From contig JAJECA010000060.1 in assembly GCA_022822265.1 (NCBI GenBank), positions 62,001 through 126,000 of the forward strand: a stretch of 64,000 nucleotides of DNA. Reading direction: 5' to 3'. Both the position numbers and the translations under genes were made by a program. The DNA is from Acidimicrobiia bacterium. Lineage in GTDB: Bacteria > Actinomycetota > Acidimicrobiia > Acidimicrobiales > Bin134. This document shows positions 34,297 to 43,450 of the stretch, one piece after another. Numbering within the stretch: the first letter of the stretch is position 1; the number at the start of each line of letters is the position of its first letter. A model generated the notes under the pieces. That model did not search any database. It saw only the letters and a list, made by a program, of their open reading frames with translations, and was not told the DNA's origin.

Positions 34297-35277
34297 ATGG
34301 ATTCACGACGTGACGGGATGACGGTTCCCTTGTTCGGACCCCTCGACCAGCAGGCGGCGCAGATGGCCGAGTTGGTCGAACTGGGCTACACCGACGTGTG
34401 GTCGTCGGAGTCCAACTCCCACGACGCCTTCACCCCCTTGGTGCTGGCCTCGCAGTGGGCGCCTACGCTGCGCTTGGGCACGGCCATCGTCCCGGCCTAC
34501 ACCCGGGGCCCGGCGCTGTTGGCCCAGTCGGCGGCCACGCTGGCGTCGCTGGCGCCGGGGCGCTTCCTCCTGGGGTTGGGCAGCTCCTCCGATGTGATCG
34601 TGGAGCGGTGGAACTCCATCCCGTTCGAGGCCCCCTACCAGCGGGTGCGCGACTTGGTGCGCTTCTTGAAGCCTGCTCTGTCCGGAGAGAAGGTGAGCGG
34701 CGACTACGAAACCTTCTCGGTGCAGGGATTCCGGCTGGGTTTGGTCCCCCCCGAGCCGCCGCCCATTCTGGTGGCCGCGCTGCGATCCCAGATGCTGACG
34801 CTGGCTGGCAAAGAAGCCGACGGGACCATCATAAACTGGCTGTCGGCCGAAGACACTGCCCGGGTGAGCGAGATCGTCAACGCCCAAGGGCCCGACAAAG
34901 AGATCGTGGCCCGTATCTTCGTGTGCCCCAACCCCGACCGGGAAACGGTGATCGCCCAAGGGCGGCGGGCGGTGGCCGGCTACCTGAACGTGCCCGTCTA
35001 CCGGGCGTTCCACCAGTGGCTTGGTCGGGGTGACCTGTTGGCCGAGCACTGGGAGCGGTGGGCGTCCGGCGACCGAGCCGGGTCGTTGGAAGCCATTCCC
35101 GAGCAGGTGGTGGACGATCTGATCGTGAACGGCACCCCCGAGGAGTGCCGCAAGCACATCGACCGCTACTTCGACAACGGCGCCACGACCTCGTCGCTCA
35201 TGGTGATGCCACTGGGCGGGATCGATCCCTGGGAGGCCGTCAGGTCGCTAGCGCCGCGGCCTGCTGGAGGTGGCTGA
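34297..35277 (+). CDS. LLM-class (F420-dependent) oxidoreductase
   Basis: LVELGYTDVWSSESNSHDAFTPLVLASQWAPTLRLGTAIVPAYTRGPALLAQSAATLASLAPGRFLLGLGSSS. Confidence 0.92.
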   Translation: MDSRRDGMTVPLFGPLDQQAAQMAELVELGYTDVWSSESNSHDAFTPLVLASQWAPTLRLGTAIVPAYTRGPALLAQSAATLASLAPGRFLLGLGSSSDVIVERWNSIPFEAPYQRVRDLVRFLKPALSGEKVSGDYETFSVQGFRLGLVPPEPPPILVAALRSQMLTLAGKEADGTIINWLSAEDTARVSEIVNAQGPDKEIVARIFVCPNPDRETVIAQGRRAVAGYLNVPVYRAFHQWLGRGDLLAEHWERWASGDRAGSLEAIPEQVVDDLIVNGTPEECRKHIDRYFDNGATTSSLMVMPLGGIDPWEAVRSLAPRPAGGG

Positions 35278-36319
35278 CGTAGTCGGCCAGCTGGTAGCCG
35301 GCGGCTGCCCCGCTGGTGGATGGCATGACGTACACCGGCTGACCGGCTAGATCCTGGGCTTGAGGCCCGGCCTTGGCCTTGCGGTCCACCGCCGCCCGCC
35401 AGCCGGCCAGGCCTACAAAGCACACCGCGGCGGGCTTGAGCCAGCCCACCAGCCACTCCAGTCGGATGACGCCCTGACGGTACTCATCGGCGGCTAGCTC
35501 GTCGGCCCGGGGCGTAGCCCGTTTCACCAGGTCAGTCATGCCCATGCCGTGGTCAATCAGCGCCCGCCGGGGGTCCCGGTCGGTGCTCACCAGCCCAGCG
35601 GCCAGCGCGGCGGGCCAGAACCGGTTTCCGGGCCGGGCGAAACCCGCGCCGGCGTCGGCCGCGTACACGCTGGGGTTCAGTCCGCAGATCAGCAGGCGCA
35701 TCTCCGGTCCCACGGTGTCGGGCAGCGTTCGGGCTCGGCGGCCCTTGATGATGAGGGTGGCGGCCTTGGGGGGCTGGTCCAACCGCTCAAGGGCGTCGAG
35801 GGCGAAACCGGCGCCCTCCATCAGGGGGGCGATCCAGTCTTGGGGCCAATGGGAGAAGCGGCGCCCCGGAAAGTCGTCGTCGGAGAACGGCTCGAAATCG
35901 TCATCGCCCTCGAAGATGTGAAGTTCCACGGGGGCGCCGGGGGCCAAAGCCCGGTGCAGGTCGGCCAAGGCCAGTGGCATATGACGGCGGTCGAGGTGGA
36001 CATAGCTGCGCGATGCCCAAGCTCCGGCCACTGATCCGGTGGCCAGGGGCAACGCGGCTAGATCGGCTCGGCAGCGCAGAGCATTGGGGGCATGGTCGGG
36101 GACCATCTCCAGCATCGACCGGGCCACATCGATGGCCAATGCCGGGCTGGGCAGAACGCCTGTGTGCCAACCGGGGCCGCAGCCGAGATCAGCAGTGATC
36201 CCCTCGGGCCGGTCAAGGGCCGCGAACGCCTCGACAGCGGCGGTGGACTTGGGCTGGCGTTCAGCCCGCCATTCAGCCGCCCGATCTTCGTAGACGCTGA
36301 CGGTGGCTCGGTCGGCCAT
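35240..36319 (-). CDS. Fusion of SAM-dependent methyltransferase and mismatch-specific uracil-DNA glycosylase (Mug-like)
   Basis: N-term ITADLGCGPGWHTGVLPSPALAIDVARSML; C-term EMRLLICGLNPSVYAADAGAGFARPGNRFWPAAL...VYVMPSTSGAAAGY. Confidence 0.85.
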   Translation of the reverse strand: MADRATVSVYEDRAAEWRAERQPKSTAAVEAFAALDRPEGITADLGCGPGWHTGVLPSPALAIDVARSMLEMVPDHAPNALRCRADLAALPLATGSVAGAWASRSYVHLDRRHMPLALADLHRALAPGAPVELHIFEGDDDFEPFSDDDFPGRRFSHWPQDWIAPLMEGAGFALDALERLDQPPKAATLIIKGRRARTLPDTVGPEMRLLICGLNPSVYAADAGAGFARPGNRFWPAALAAGLVSTDRDPRRALIDHGMGMTDLVKRATPRADELAADEYRQGVIRLEWLVGWLKPAAVCFVGLAGWRAAVDRKAKAGPQAQDLAGQPVYVMPSTSGAAAGYQLADYVSHLQQAAALAT

Positions 36320-36322
36320 GTC

Positions 36323-37003
36323 TCAGCGAAGCGGCCAGATCTTCTTGAACAGCCGAACGATCACTGCGCCCACCAAAGCGCCGACTACCACGTCGGAGGC
36401 GTGGTGGATGCGCACATGCACCCTGCTGGCCGCCACCACCGAGGCGGCCGCCCAGAAGGGCCACCGTCGGCGTCGCGACTCCGACAGCAGAGCCGCGGCC
36501 ACCACCGCGGCACTGGCATGGCCGCTGGGGAAGCTGCTGGTGAGCGGCTGGCGCAACCGGTGGGGGTGGTCGTGTTCAACCAGCGGACGGGAGCGGTTGA
36601 AGGCCGATTTGATCGGGCCGTTGACCAGGGCCGACTCCACCGCCAAGGCCACCGATACCCGAAGGGCCCGGCGACGGCCCCGCTTGGAGGTTGCGCCCGC
36701 CCAGGCCAAGGCGTGCCACAGGATGCTGAAGTTGCCCAATTCCGAGGCGGTGTAGAACACCCGGTCGGCCACCGGGTTGCCCCGCAGTCGGGCGAAGAGC
36801 TGCTCGACGGCCTCATCGAAGGCCTCCACAGCCGCCGAGGTGCTTGCGGGTGCATCATCTTCGAACGCCTCTTCGTCAAGCGCCTGGCCGACGTGGGCTT
36901 CGCCGAAGAACGCCACATCGTCGAGGTCCTCGTCTGCGAGGTCCTCCAGCGAGTCGGCCGCGTCGTTGGCCTCCTCTGGGCGCTCAGCTTCGTCGGCGGT
37001 CAT
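36323..37003 (-). CDS. PAP2-family phosphatase
   Basis: KSAFNRSRP, SFPSGHASAA, SRVHVRIHHASDVVVG. Confidence 0.9.
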   Translation of the reverse strand: MTADEAERPEEANDAADSLEDLADEDLDDVAFFGEAHVGQALDEEAFEDDAPASTSAAVEAFDEAVEQLFARLRGNPVADRVFYTASELGNFSILWHALAWAGATSKRGRRRALRVSVALAVESALVNGPIKSAFNRSRPLVEHDHPHRLRQPLTSSFPSGHASAAVVAAALLSESRRRRWPFWAAASVVAASRVHVRIHHASDVVVGALVGAVIVRLFKKIWPLR

Positions 37004-37905
37004 TCGCGGGCTGCCCGAATCGTCTTGTAGGCCACGCCCACCTCATGGTTGGCGTCGTTCAGAACCTTGTAGCCGGTTTCGTCGCGGATCTGCTCGAAGT
37101 TCTCGGCCACGTCCTCCACTGTGAGGTCGGGGTTGTAGTAGCCGGGGGTCCGGCCGACGAAAAACCGAGCCACCGTGCCTCCCGCCGCGGAGTACACCTC
37201 GCCCGACACCGGGCAGTCCTCGTGAGCCAGAAAGCACACCACCGGGGTGACGTGCTCGGGGTCCATGGCCTCTTTGATCTCCTCGCCGAAGATGGCCTCG
37301 GTCATGCGGGTGGTGGCCACCGGGGCGATGCAGTTGGCCTTGATGTTGTACTTGGCCCCCTCCAGAGCCAGCGTGTTGGTGAGCCCCACCAATCCCATCT
37401 TGGCCGCGCTGTAGTTGGACTGGCCGAAGTTGCCCAGCACGCCGGCGTTGGAGGTGGCGCACACGATGCGGCCATAGCCCTGCTCGCGCATTTGGACGAA
37501 GGCGGGCCGGGTGACGTTGAACGCCCCCCGGAGGTGGACGGCCAGCACCGGGTGGAGCTGATCGTCCTCCAGCTTGTGAAAGGTCTTGTCCCGCAGGATG
37601 CCGGCGTTGTTGATCACGACGTCAACCCGCCCGAACGCCTCCATTGCTGTCGCGGTGATGGCCGCCCCGCCCTCGGTGGTGGCCACCGAGTTGGTGTCGG
37701 CCACCGCTTCGCCGCCGCCATCGTTGATCTCGTTGGCCACCAACTGGGCCGGTCCTTCGCTGGCCCCGGTGCCGTCGGCCGCCCCGCCTAAGTCGTTCAC
37801 CACCAGCCGGGCCCCTCGCCGGGCCAGCTCCAGCGCGTACAGGCGCCCCAGCCCGCCCCCAGCCCCCGTGACGATCGCCACCCGGTTGTCAAAGCTCAAG
37901 GTCAT
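37000..37905 (-). CDS. SDR-family oxidoreductase (17-beta-HSD4/FabG-like)
   Basis: NRVAIVTGAGGGLGRLYALELARRGARLVVNDLGG; NNAGIL; YSAAKMGLVG. Confidence 0.92.
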   Translation of the reverse strand: MTLSFDNRVAIVTGAGGGLGRLYALELARRGARLVVNDLGGAADGTGASEGPAQLVANEINDGGGEAVADTNSVATTEGGAAITATAMEAFGRVDVVINNAGILRDKTFHKLEDDQLHPVLAVHLRGAFNVTRPAFVQMREQGYGRIVCATSNAGVLGNFGQSNYSAAKMGLVGLTNTLALEGAKYNIKANCIAPVATTRMTEAIFGEEIKEAMDPEHVTPVVCFLAHEDCPVSGEVYSAAGGTVARFFVGRTPGYYNPDLTVEDVAENFEQIRDETGYKVLNDANHEVGVAYKTIRAARE

Positions 37906-37915
37906 GTAGGAAAGG

Positions 37916-39142
37916 TTACGACGGTCGGGGCTGTCGGCGGTAAGCGCCGGGGGTGGTGAGGGGTCTGCGGTACCAGCGGCGGGGGGTGGTGATGATGGAC
38001 CGGGGGTAGTCCTCGAAGAGCCAGCGGGCGAAGTTTCGCCGGGTCCAGGGAGTGAGCCCGGCGATGCGCACGGCGCCCCGGGCACCAGGGCGGGTGGCCA
38101 ATACCCGGCCGAGCCGGCGGGCCATGCGATGGTCGGCGATCATCTCCCTGCGCACAAAGCGGCGGTAGTTGGCCATCACCTGGTCGGCTTCTGATCCGCC
38201 GTCCAGCACCGCGTGGGCCGCGCCGATGCCGGTGAGCAGGGCCTGGGCGATGCCCTCGCCGCTCATCGGGTCGGTGGCCGCCGCGGCGTCGCCGGTGAAC
38301 ATGGTTCGGCGGGCGGTGAGCGCGATCTTGTCGATGCGGGCGGGAATGGGCCAGGCCCGATGGGAAGTCTCGGGGGTGGCGCCGTTGCCCAGCACGGCCC
38401 GTATGTGGTCTCGCTCCAGCAGGTCTCGCCACAGCTTGCCCATATCGCCCACCGCCACCGGCCCGTCTCGGCGCACGCCGAATCCCACGTTGGCCCGGCC
38501 GTCGGGCAGGGGGAACGACCACACGTAGCCGGGCAGGATCTCCTCCTCGAACCACACCCACAGGGCTCTGCTGGCCGAGGGAGTCACCCCCGACCAGTAC
38601 TGGCGGAAGGCATGCCAATCACCCCGGTAGCCGTCGTGGGCCAGCCCCAGGAACTTGCGAGTCGGCGACCACATCCCGTCGGCGGCGATGGCATAGCGGG
38701 CGATTACCGCCTCCGCTCCCTCAACTTCCAGAGTCACTCGGCCGCCCTCCTCGGAAACCCCCTGGCAGGCGGCGCCCTCCACCAGCTCAGCACCCTCGGC
38801 CTTGGCCTGCTCCACCAGGGCGTTGTCCAGCTCGGCCCGGGGGACGACTGCGGCGAACTGTCCGCCCGATCGGGGCAGGGGGAACTCGACAGTGCGGCCT
38901 GAGGGCGAGCGAATGAAGACGTCCTCCACGGGCATCCACGTGGAGATGGGGGTCGGGTCCAGCCCCAGCCCCTCGAGAAGCCTCAGCGCTCCGGCAGTGA
39001 GGCCGTCGCCGCACGCTTTGGGGCGCGGGAAGCGGGCCTTGTCCACCATCACCACCCGTTTCCCGGCCCTAGCCAGGGTGATGGCCGCCGCACAGCCGGC
39101 CGGTCCGGCCCCGATAATGGCCGCGTCCCAGTCGCCGCTCAT
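37916..39142 (-). CDS. Geranylgeranyl reductase-family FAD-dependent oxidoreductase
   Basis: WDAAIIGAGPAGCAAAITLARAGKRVVMVDKARFPRPKACGDGLT; MFTGDAAAATDPMSGEGIAQAL. Confidence 0.9.
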   Translation of the reverse strand: MSGDWDAAIIGAGPAGCAAAITLARAGKRVVMVDKARFPRPKACGDGLTAGALRLLEGLGLDPTPISTWMPVEDVFIRSPSGRTVEFPLPRSGGQFAAVVPRAELDNALVEQAKAEGAELVEGAACQGVSEEGGRVTLEVEGAEAVIARYAIAADGMWSPTRKFLGLAHDGYRGDWHAFRQYWSGVTPSASRALWVWFEEEILPGYVWSFPLPDGRANVGFGVRRDGPVAVGDMGKLWRDLLERDHIRAVLGNGATPETSHRAWPIPARIDKIALTARRTMFTGDAAAATDPMSGEGIAQALLTGIGAAHAVLDGGSEADQVMANYRRFVRREMIADHRMARRLGRVLATRPGARGAVRIAGLTPWTRRNFARWLFEDYPRSIITTPRRWYRRPLTTPGAYRRQPRPS

Positions 39143-39155
39143 GGGCTTGTCGGGC

Positions 39156-41171
39156 TCATGCGCCCTGACTTGGTGGCGGCGCGGGATCCAGGGCCTGCGA
39201 TTGACCGGGTTGGGCTTCGGGATCCTGGGCCGGAGTCTCGCCGGGTGCAGCCCCGGGGGGAGCAGCCTCACCGGGCTTGCCCTCTTCCTCGGGCGGAACA
39301 GCCTCTTCGGGATCTACCTCTTCCTCGGGAGGGGCAACGGTGCAGAGATCTGCCTTGTCGTCCTCGTTGGTATCGGTGGGCGCATGGGTGCCGGTGCAGT
39401 CCTCGGGGGCGATGCACACCACGGGCAGCCCCTGACCATCAAACTCCACCTCGCCATCTCCGTCGGCGTCCAAAGGCAGCACTGAGGACGTGCATACTCC
39501 TTGGCAGTTGACTCCCTCTCGGGGCTGGTACAGAGCGGTTACCGAGTCGCGCAGAACCGTGCCGTCGGAGTAGGTCCGGCTGCGCTCGGTGGTCCGCAGG
39601 GTGCAGTGCCTCCTCGGGGAGTCGTAGCGGTTGGTCCACTCCACTTCGGCATAGGCGGTGGAGTACACGCTGACGGTCACGCTGCCGCTGGTCACGGTGG
39701 GCCACAGCAGCACCGCGTAGGGGTTGGGGTTGCGGAACTTGAAGTCGGGCTTGGGCCAGGAGATGGTGGCATCCACACCCTCGCGGTAGCGGGCGATGTC
39801 GATGCTGTGCGCCTGGTATTCGGGGAACTCCATCCCGGCGTTGAATGTGGCGGTGAACAGGGTGGTGATGAACTGGGAGATACCCCCGCCCACGTCCTCG
39901 TCGTACACGCCCGCGTAGATGACCCCCGCAGACACGAACCCCTTCTCCTCGGTCCGCTCGCCCACGTATTCGTTGACCGAGAAGGTCTCACCCGGGTACA
40001 CCACCGCTCCCTGGAGCAGGTCGGCGATGCGGTGGATGTTGGACACCCGGTCTTGGCCGGGCGTGTAGTAGGTGGTGAAGCGACCGGTGAGCTCCAGGAT
40101 CCCCCGTTCCTCCAGCCAGCTCTGGTCGTTCATCTCATCGGACTCCCGCAGCTCCAGCTCCACGGCCGGTTGCGGGGTGTCAAGGGCTGCCAGCACCTCT
40201 TGGGCCGCGCTCAACTCGCAGCAGATGTACGCCGGGACTTCGCTGACCAGCACCGGCACGTCGTCTTGGATGGTGAGGATCGGCTCGGACGCCACAGTGG
40301 CCACCTCGATGAACAGCTCGGCCAAATCCTCCTTTATCCGCTGCTGGTCGACACCGTAGGACCACAGGTCGTTTTCGGAGTGAAGTGTCAGCCAGGAGCG
40401 CAGCTGGGCCGGTTGCACTCGCTTGGTGACCCCCTCAACGGTTACCAGGATTCCCTGGTCGGTGCGCTGGTTGATCCAGTCCACCGTTTGGATCATCTCC
40501 TCTTCGCCCAGCTCGGGCGGAATCAGGCGGACTTCGGCCTCGACCCTCAATGGTTCGTCGCCCCGGATGGCGGACTCCAGCAATTGGGGGAGCGCCGGCG
40601 ACAGGTCCGCGACCTCACCGGGGACGCCGGGGGCAACCTGGAATATGCCGTTTTCCAGCACGATGTGCGGGTCGACCGGGGCGCGATGCAGATCGGCTTC
40701 CAGGCGCGCCACCTGGCTGGCGTTCGCCGACAAGGTGATCAGCAGCTCCGAGCGCGAGTTCTCGAAGAAGGAGGCCGTCCAGCCGATGGGATTGCCCGTC
40801 CCGCTGTCCAATTCCATGATCGCCGCCACGGTGCCCTCAACGTCCACCGCCAGCCCGGTGTCGGCGGCGGTCACGGTGATGGCCTGGCTGGGGGTGGCGA
40901 TCTCCACCGGGGTCTGATGGAAGCGCTCGGCCAAGTCGACCACCACCTCGGTCACGTCTTCCTCGCTCAATCCGCCGATGTCGATGCTGGCGTCGGAGAT
41001 GAGCGGGCTCTCGATCTTCAAGCCACGGGGAGTCCGGTCGCCACTGCCGGAGTAGTCGATCAGCCAGATCAAAAGCCAAACCACCAAGACCAGCACCGGC
41101 GCGAACATGAGAACCCACACCCAAAGCGGGCGGGGAGGCCGGCGCAGGCGGAGTGGCGGATGGCGATCCAT
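39156..41171 (-). CDS. VanW-family protein, membrane anchored
   Basis: TGRFTTYYTPGQDRVSNIHRIADLLQGAVVYPGETFSVNEYVGERTEEKGF...GGGISQFITTLFTATFNAGMEFPEYQAHSIDIARYREGVDATI. Confidence 0.9.
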   Translation of the reverse strand: MDRHPPLRLRRPPRPLWVWVLMFAPVLVLVVWLLIWLIDYSGSGDRTPRGLKIESPLISDASIDIGGLSEEDVTEVVVDLAERFHQTPVEIATPSQAITVTAADTGLAVDVEGTVAAIMELDSGTGNPIGWTASFFENSRSELLITLSANASQVARLEADLHRAPVDPHIVLENGIFQVAPGVPGEVADLSPALPQLLESAIRGDEPLRVEAEVRLIPPELGEEEMIQTVDWINQRTDQGILVTVEGVTKRVQPAQLRSWLTLHSENDLWSYGVDQQRIKEDLAELFIEVATVASEPILTIQDDVPVLVSEVPAYICCELSAAQEVLAALDTPQPAVELELRESDEMNDQSWLEERGILELTGRFTTYYTPGQDRVSNIHRIADLLQGAVVYPGETFSVNEYVGERTEEKGFVSAGVIYAGVYDEDVGGGISQFITTLFTATFNAGMEFPEYQAHSIDIARYREGVDATISWPKPDFKFRNPNPYAVLLWPTVTSGSVTVSVYSTAYAEVEWTNRYDSPRRHCTLRTTERSRTYSDGTVLRDSVTALYQPREGVNCQGVCTSSVLPLDADGDGEVEFDGQGLPVVCIAPEDCTGTHAPTDTNEDDKADLCTVAPPEEEVDPEEAVPPEEEGKPGEAAPPGAAPGETPAQDPEAQPGQSQALDPAPPPSQGA

Positions 41172-41243
41172 GGGGATTATGGGATCGTAGTGGGACCGCC
41201 ATTCCCATTAGGTGCGGGTGGGCGAGCGGTCACGAGCGGACTT

Positions 41244-41903
41244 CTAGAACAGCTTGGCTTGGTCGGGTTCGATGCCCCGGAGCTGGTCGTAGTCGATCTC
41301 TACGCACTCGATGCCCCGGTCGGTTCCGAGGGCTCGGGCCTGAGGACGGATGACCTGGGCGGCGAGCATGCCCTGCACCGGGGCCAGGGTCGTGTCCTGG
41401 TTCAAGAACTGGAGGTATCGGGTGAGTTGCTCAACACCGGCGATCTCCCCGCGCCGCTTCACCTCCACGGCGATGGCGTTGCCCTCGGCGTCGCGGCACA
41501 GCAGATCAACCGGGCCGATGTCGGTGGGGTACTCCCGCCGCACCAGCCGGAATCCCTCTCCCAGAACGTGGGGCGACGCGGCCAGCAACTCCTGGAGGTG
41601 GGCTTCCACCCCGTCTTTGTCCAAACCGGGGTCGTGGCCCAGATCGTGGTCGGTGTCGGAGACCAGCTCGTGGATGGTGATGGTCAGCTTCTCGCCGGCC
41701 GGGTTGACCACCGTCCAAATGCCGTCCTCCTCCGACAGCCGGTTGGGGGCGTTCATCCAATTCAGCGGCTTGTAAGCGCCGCCGTCGGCGTGGATGGCCA
41801 CACAGCCGTCGGCCTTGATCATGATGAGCCGCACCGCCTCGGGCAGGTGCGCGGCCAACCGCCCGTCGTAGTCCACCGAGCATCGAGCGATCACCAGCCG
41901 CAC
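41244..41903 (-). CDS. nucS: Endonuclease NucS/EndoMS
   Basis: [51 protein letters not shown]...[39 protein letters not shown]. Confidence 0.95.
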   Translation of the reverse strand: MRLVIARCSVDYDGRLAAHLPEAVRLIMIKADGCVAIHADGGAYKPLNWMNAPNRLSEEDGIWTVVNPAGEKLTITIHELVSDTDHDLGHDPGLDKDGVEAHLQELLAASPHVLGEGFRLVRREYPTDIGPVDLLCRDAEGNAIAVEVKRRGEIAGVEQLTRYLQFLNQDTTLAPVQGMLAAQVIRPQARALGTDRGIECVEIDYDQLRGIEPDQAKLF

Positions 41904-41938
41904 AGTGACTCAAATCTACGGGGATGAGGGGGCCGGGA

Positions 41939-42667
41939 TCACTTGGCCACCACTGCGGAGGCCCAGTCGGGGTGGCAGATGACGAAGTCGGACATGTAGG
42001 TGTCCGACTGGTTGAAGCTCAGCTCGTCGCCGTTGAGACGCGACACGTGCAGACCGGCGGCCGCCGCCACCGCCGCCGGGGCGCACAGATCCCATTCGTG
42101 CAGCCCCGAGGCGTGGGCGTACACCTCGGCTTGACCGCAGACCACGGCGGCGGCCTTGGCGCCGGCCGAGCCCATTTGCACGATGGTGCCCCCGATGTCG
42201 TCGGCGATACGGCGGGCCAGGCGTCCGGGCCGGCTCCGGCTGGTGATTACTCGGGGCTGATCCGCGGCCACCGGCGTGGGGGGAGCGGGCTCGGTGGCCA
42301 AGGTGATCCCCTGGGCGGGCAAAGCCACCGCCCCGGCGATGGGCTTGTCGTCGGAAACCAGGGCCACATGGACCGCCCAGTCGGTGCGGCCGGGAATGGA
42401 GAACTCCCGGGTCCCGTCTAGCGGGTCCACGATCCAAACCCGGCTGCGCTCTAGCCGACGGCGGTCGTCAATCGATTCCTCCGACAGCACCAAGTCGTCA
42501 GGACGGTGCTGGTGGAGGGCCTTGGCGATGAATTCGTCGGCCAAGGCATCGCCTCGGGCTCCGACGGCGAACGGGGCCAATCGCTGGGCGCTCAGCTCGG
42601 CTCGCAGCTCAACCAGCAGCTCGCCCGCCTTCCAAGCCAGGTGAGCGGCGAGTTGATGGTCGTTCAC
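41939..42667 (-). CDS. CysQ/inositol-monophosphatase-family phosphatase (copy 1)
   Basis: LSEESIDDRRRLERSRVWIVDPLDGTREFSIPGRTDWAVHVALV; WDLCAPAAVAAAAG; GTG start estimated. Confidence 0.88.
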   Translation of the reverse strand: MNDHQLAAHLAWKAGELLVELRAELSAQRLAPFAVGARGDALADEFIAKALHQHRPDDLVLSEESIDDRRRLERSRVWIVDPLDGTREFSIPGRTDWAVHVALVSDDKPIAGAVALPAQGITLATEPAPPTPVAADQPRVITSRSRPGRLARRIADDIGGTIVQMGSAGAKAAAVVCGQAEVYAHASGLHEWDLCAPAAVAAAAGLHVSRLNGDELSFNQSDTYMSDFVICHPDWASAVVAK

Positions 42668-43449
42668 GGCTTCGGCGATATCTCGAGCAGGTTCATGACC
42701 TGGTCGCAGAGGCCGGGGGCAACGGCGATGAAGCCGTCCATCAGCGGGTCGGCCCGGTTGAACACCACATCGGCGCCGTCGGTTCCGAATACCCGTCCGC
42801 CGCCGGCCCTCACCAGCGCGGCCCCGCCGGCCACGTCCCACTCGTTCTTCGGCACCAGCGTCCAGGTGGCATCGGCCAGCCCGGCGCCCACCAGGCTCAG
42901 CTTGTAGGCCACCGAGCCCATGTTCCGCACCGCGATCGGGGTGGAGAAGAAGCGCTCCCACTCGCCCCGCTTCACCTCGCTGCGGGAGGCCAGCACCAGC
43001 GCACCCCGGATATCGCCGGTGGCGGTCGTGCCCGCAGGTTGTCCGTTGCACACCACCCCGGTGTCGTCCGATCCGATGATCAGGTGCCCGTTGGGCGGGC
43101 TCAGCACGCCGCCGGCCACTGGCACGCCGTCTTCCACCAGCCCCACCGAGACGCACCACTCGGGGATGCCGTCGATGAACTCGCGTGTCCCGTCGATGGG
43201 GTCCACCACCCATACTCGGCGCCGGTCTAGGCGTCCCCCGGCGTCGGCGGTCTCCTCCGACAGCCAGCCCTCATTGCCCCCCCGCAGCACCTTGGCCAGT
43301 GCCTCGTTCACTGCGGTGTCGGCCGCGGTCAGCGGGTCGCCGCCGTCCTTCAACTCCGATGCGATCTCTCCGGGCGTGAACCGCTCCAGCACCTCTTCGG
43401 CCGCCGACAGCGCCTCGGCAATCCGCTCAAGATCGTCGGCGCGCGACAC
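42664..43449 (-). CDS. CysQ/inositol-monophosphatase-family phosphatase (copy 2)
   Basis: LSEETADAGGRLDRRRVWVVDPIDGTREFIDGIPEWCVSVGLVEDG; WDVAGGAALVRAAGG-like WDVAGGAALVRAGGG; GTG start estimated. Confidence 0.88.
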   Translation of the reverse strand: MSRADDLERIAEALSAAEEVLERFTPGEIASELKDGGDPLTAADTAVNEALAKVLRGGNEGWLSEETADAGGRLDRRRVWVVDPIDGTREFIDGIPEWCVSVGLVEDGVPVAGGVLSPPNGHLIIGSDDTGVVCNGQPAGTTATGDIRGALVLASRSEVKRGEWERFFSTPIAVRNMGSVAYKLSLVGAGLADATWTLVPKNEWDVAGGAALVRAGGGRVFGTDGADVVFNRADPLMDGFIAVAPGLCDQVMNLLEISPKP

Positions 43450-43450
43450 C

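Noticed and set aside
39501-41927. 808-aa plus-strand ORF
   Set aside because: Antisense to the VanW and NucS genes; translation has no recognisable domain and reflects GC-rich third-position bias.
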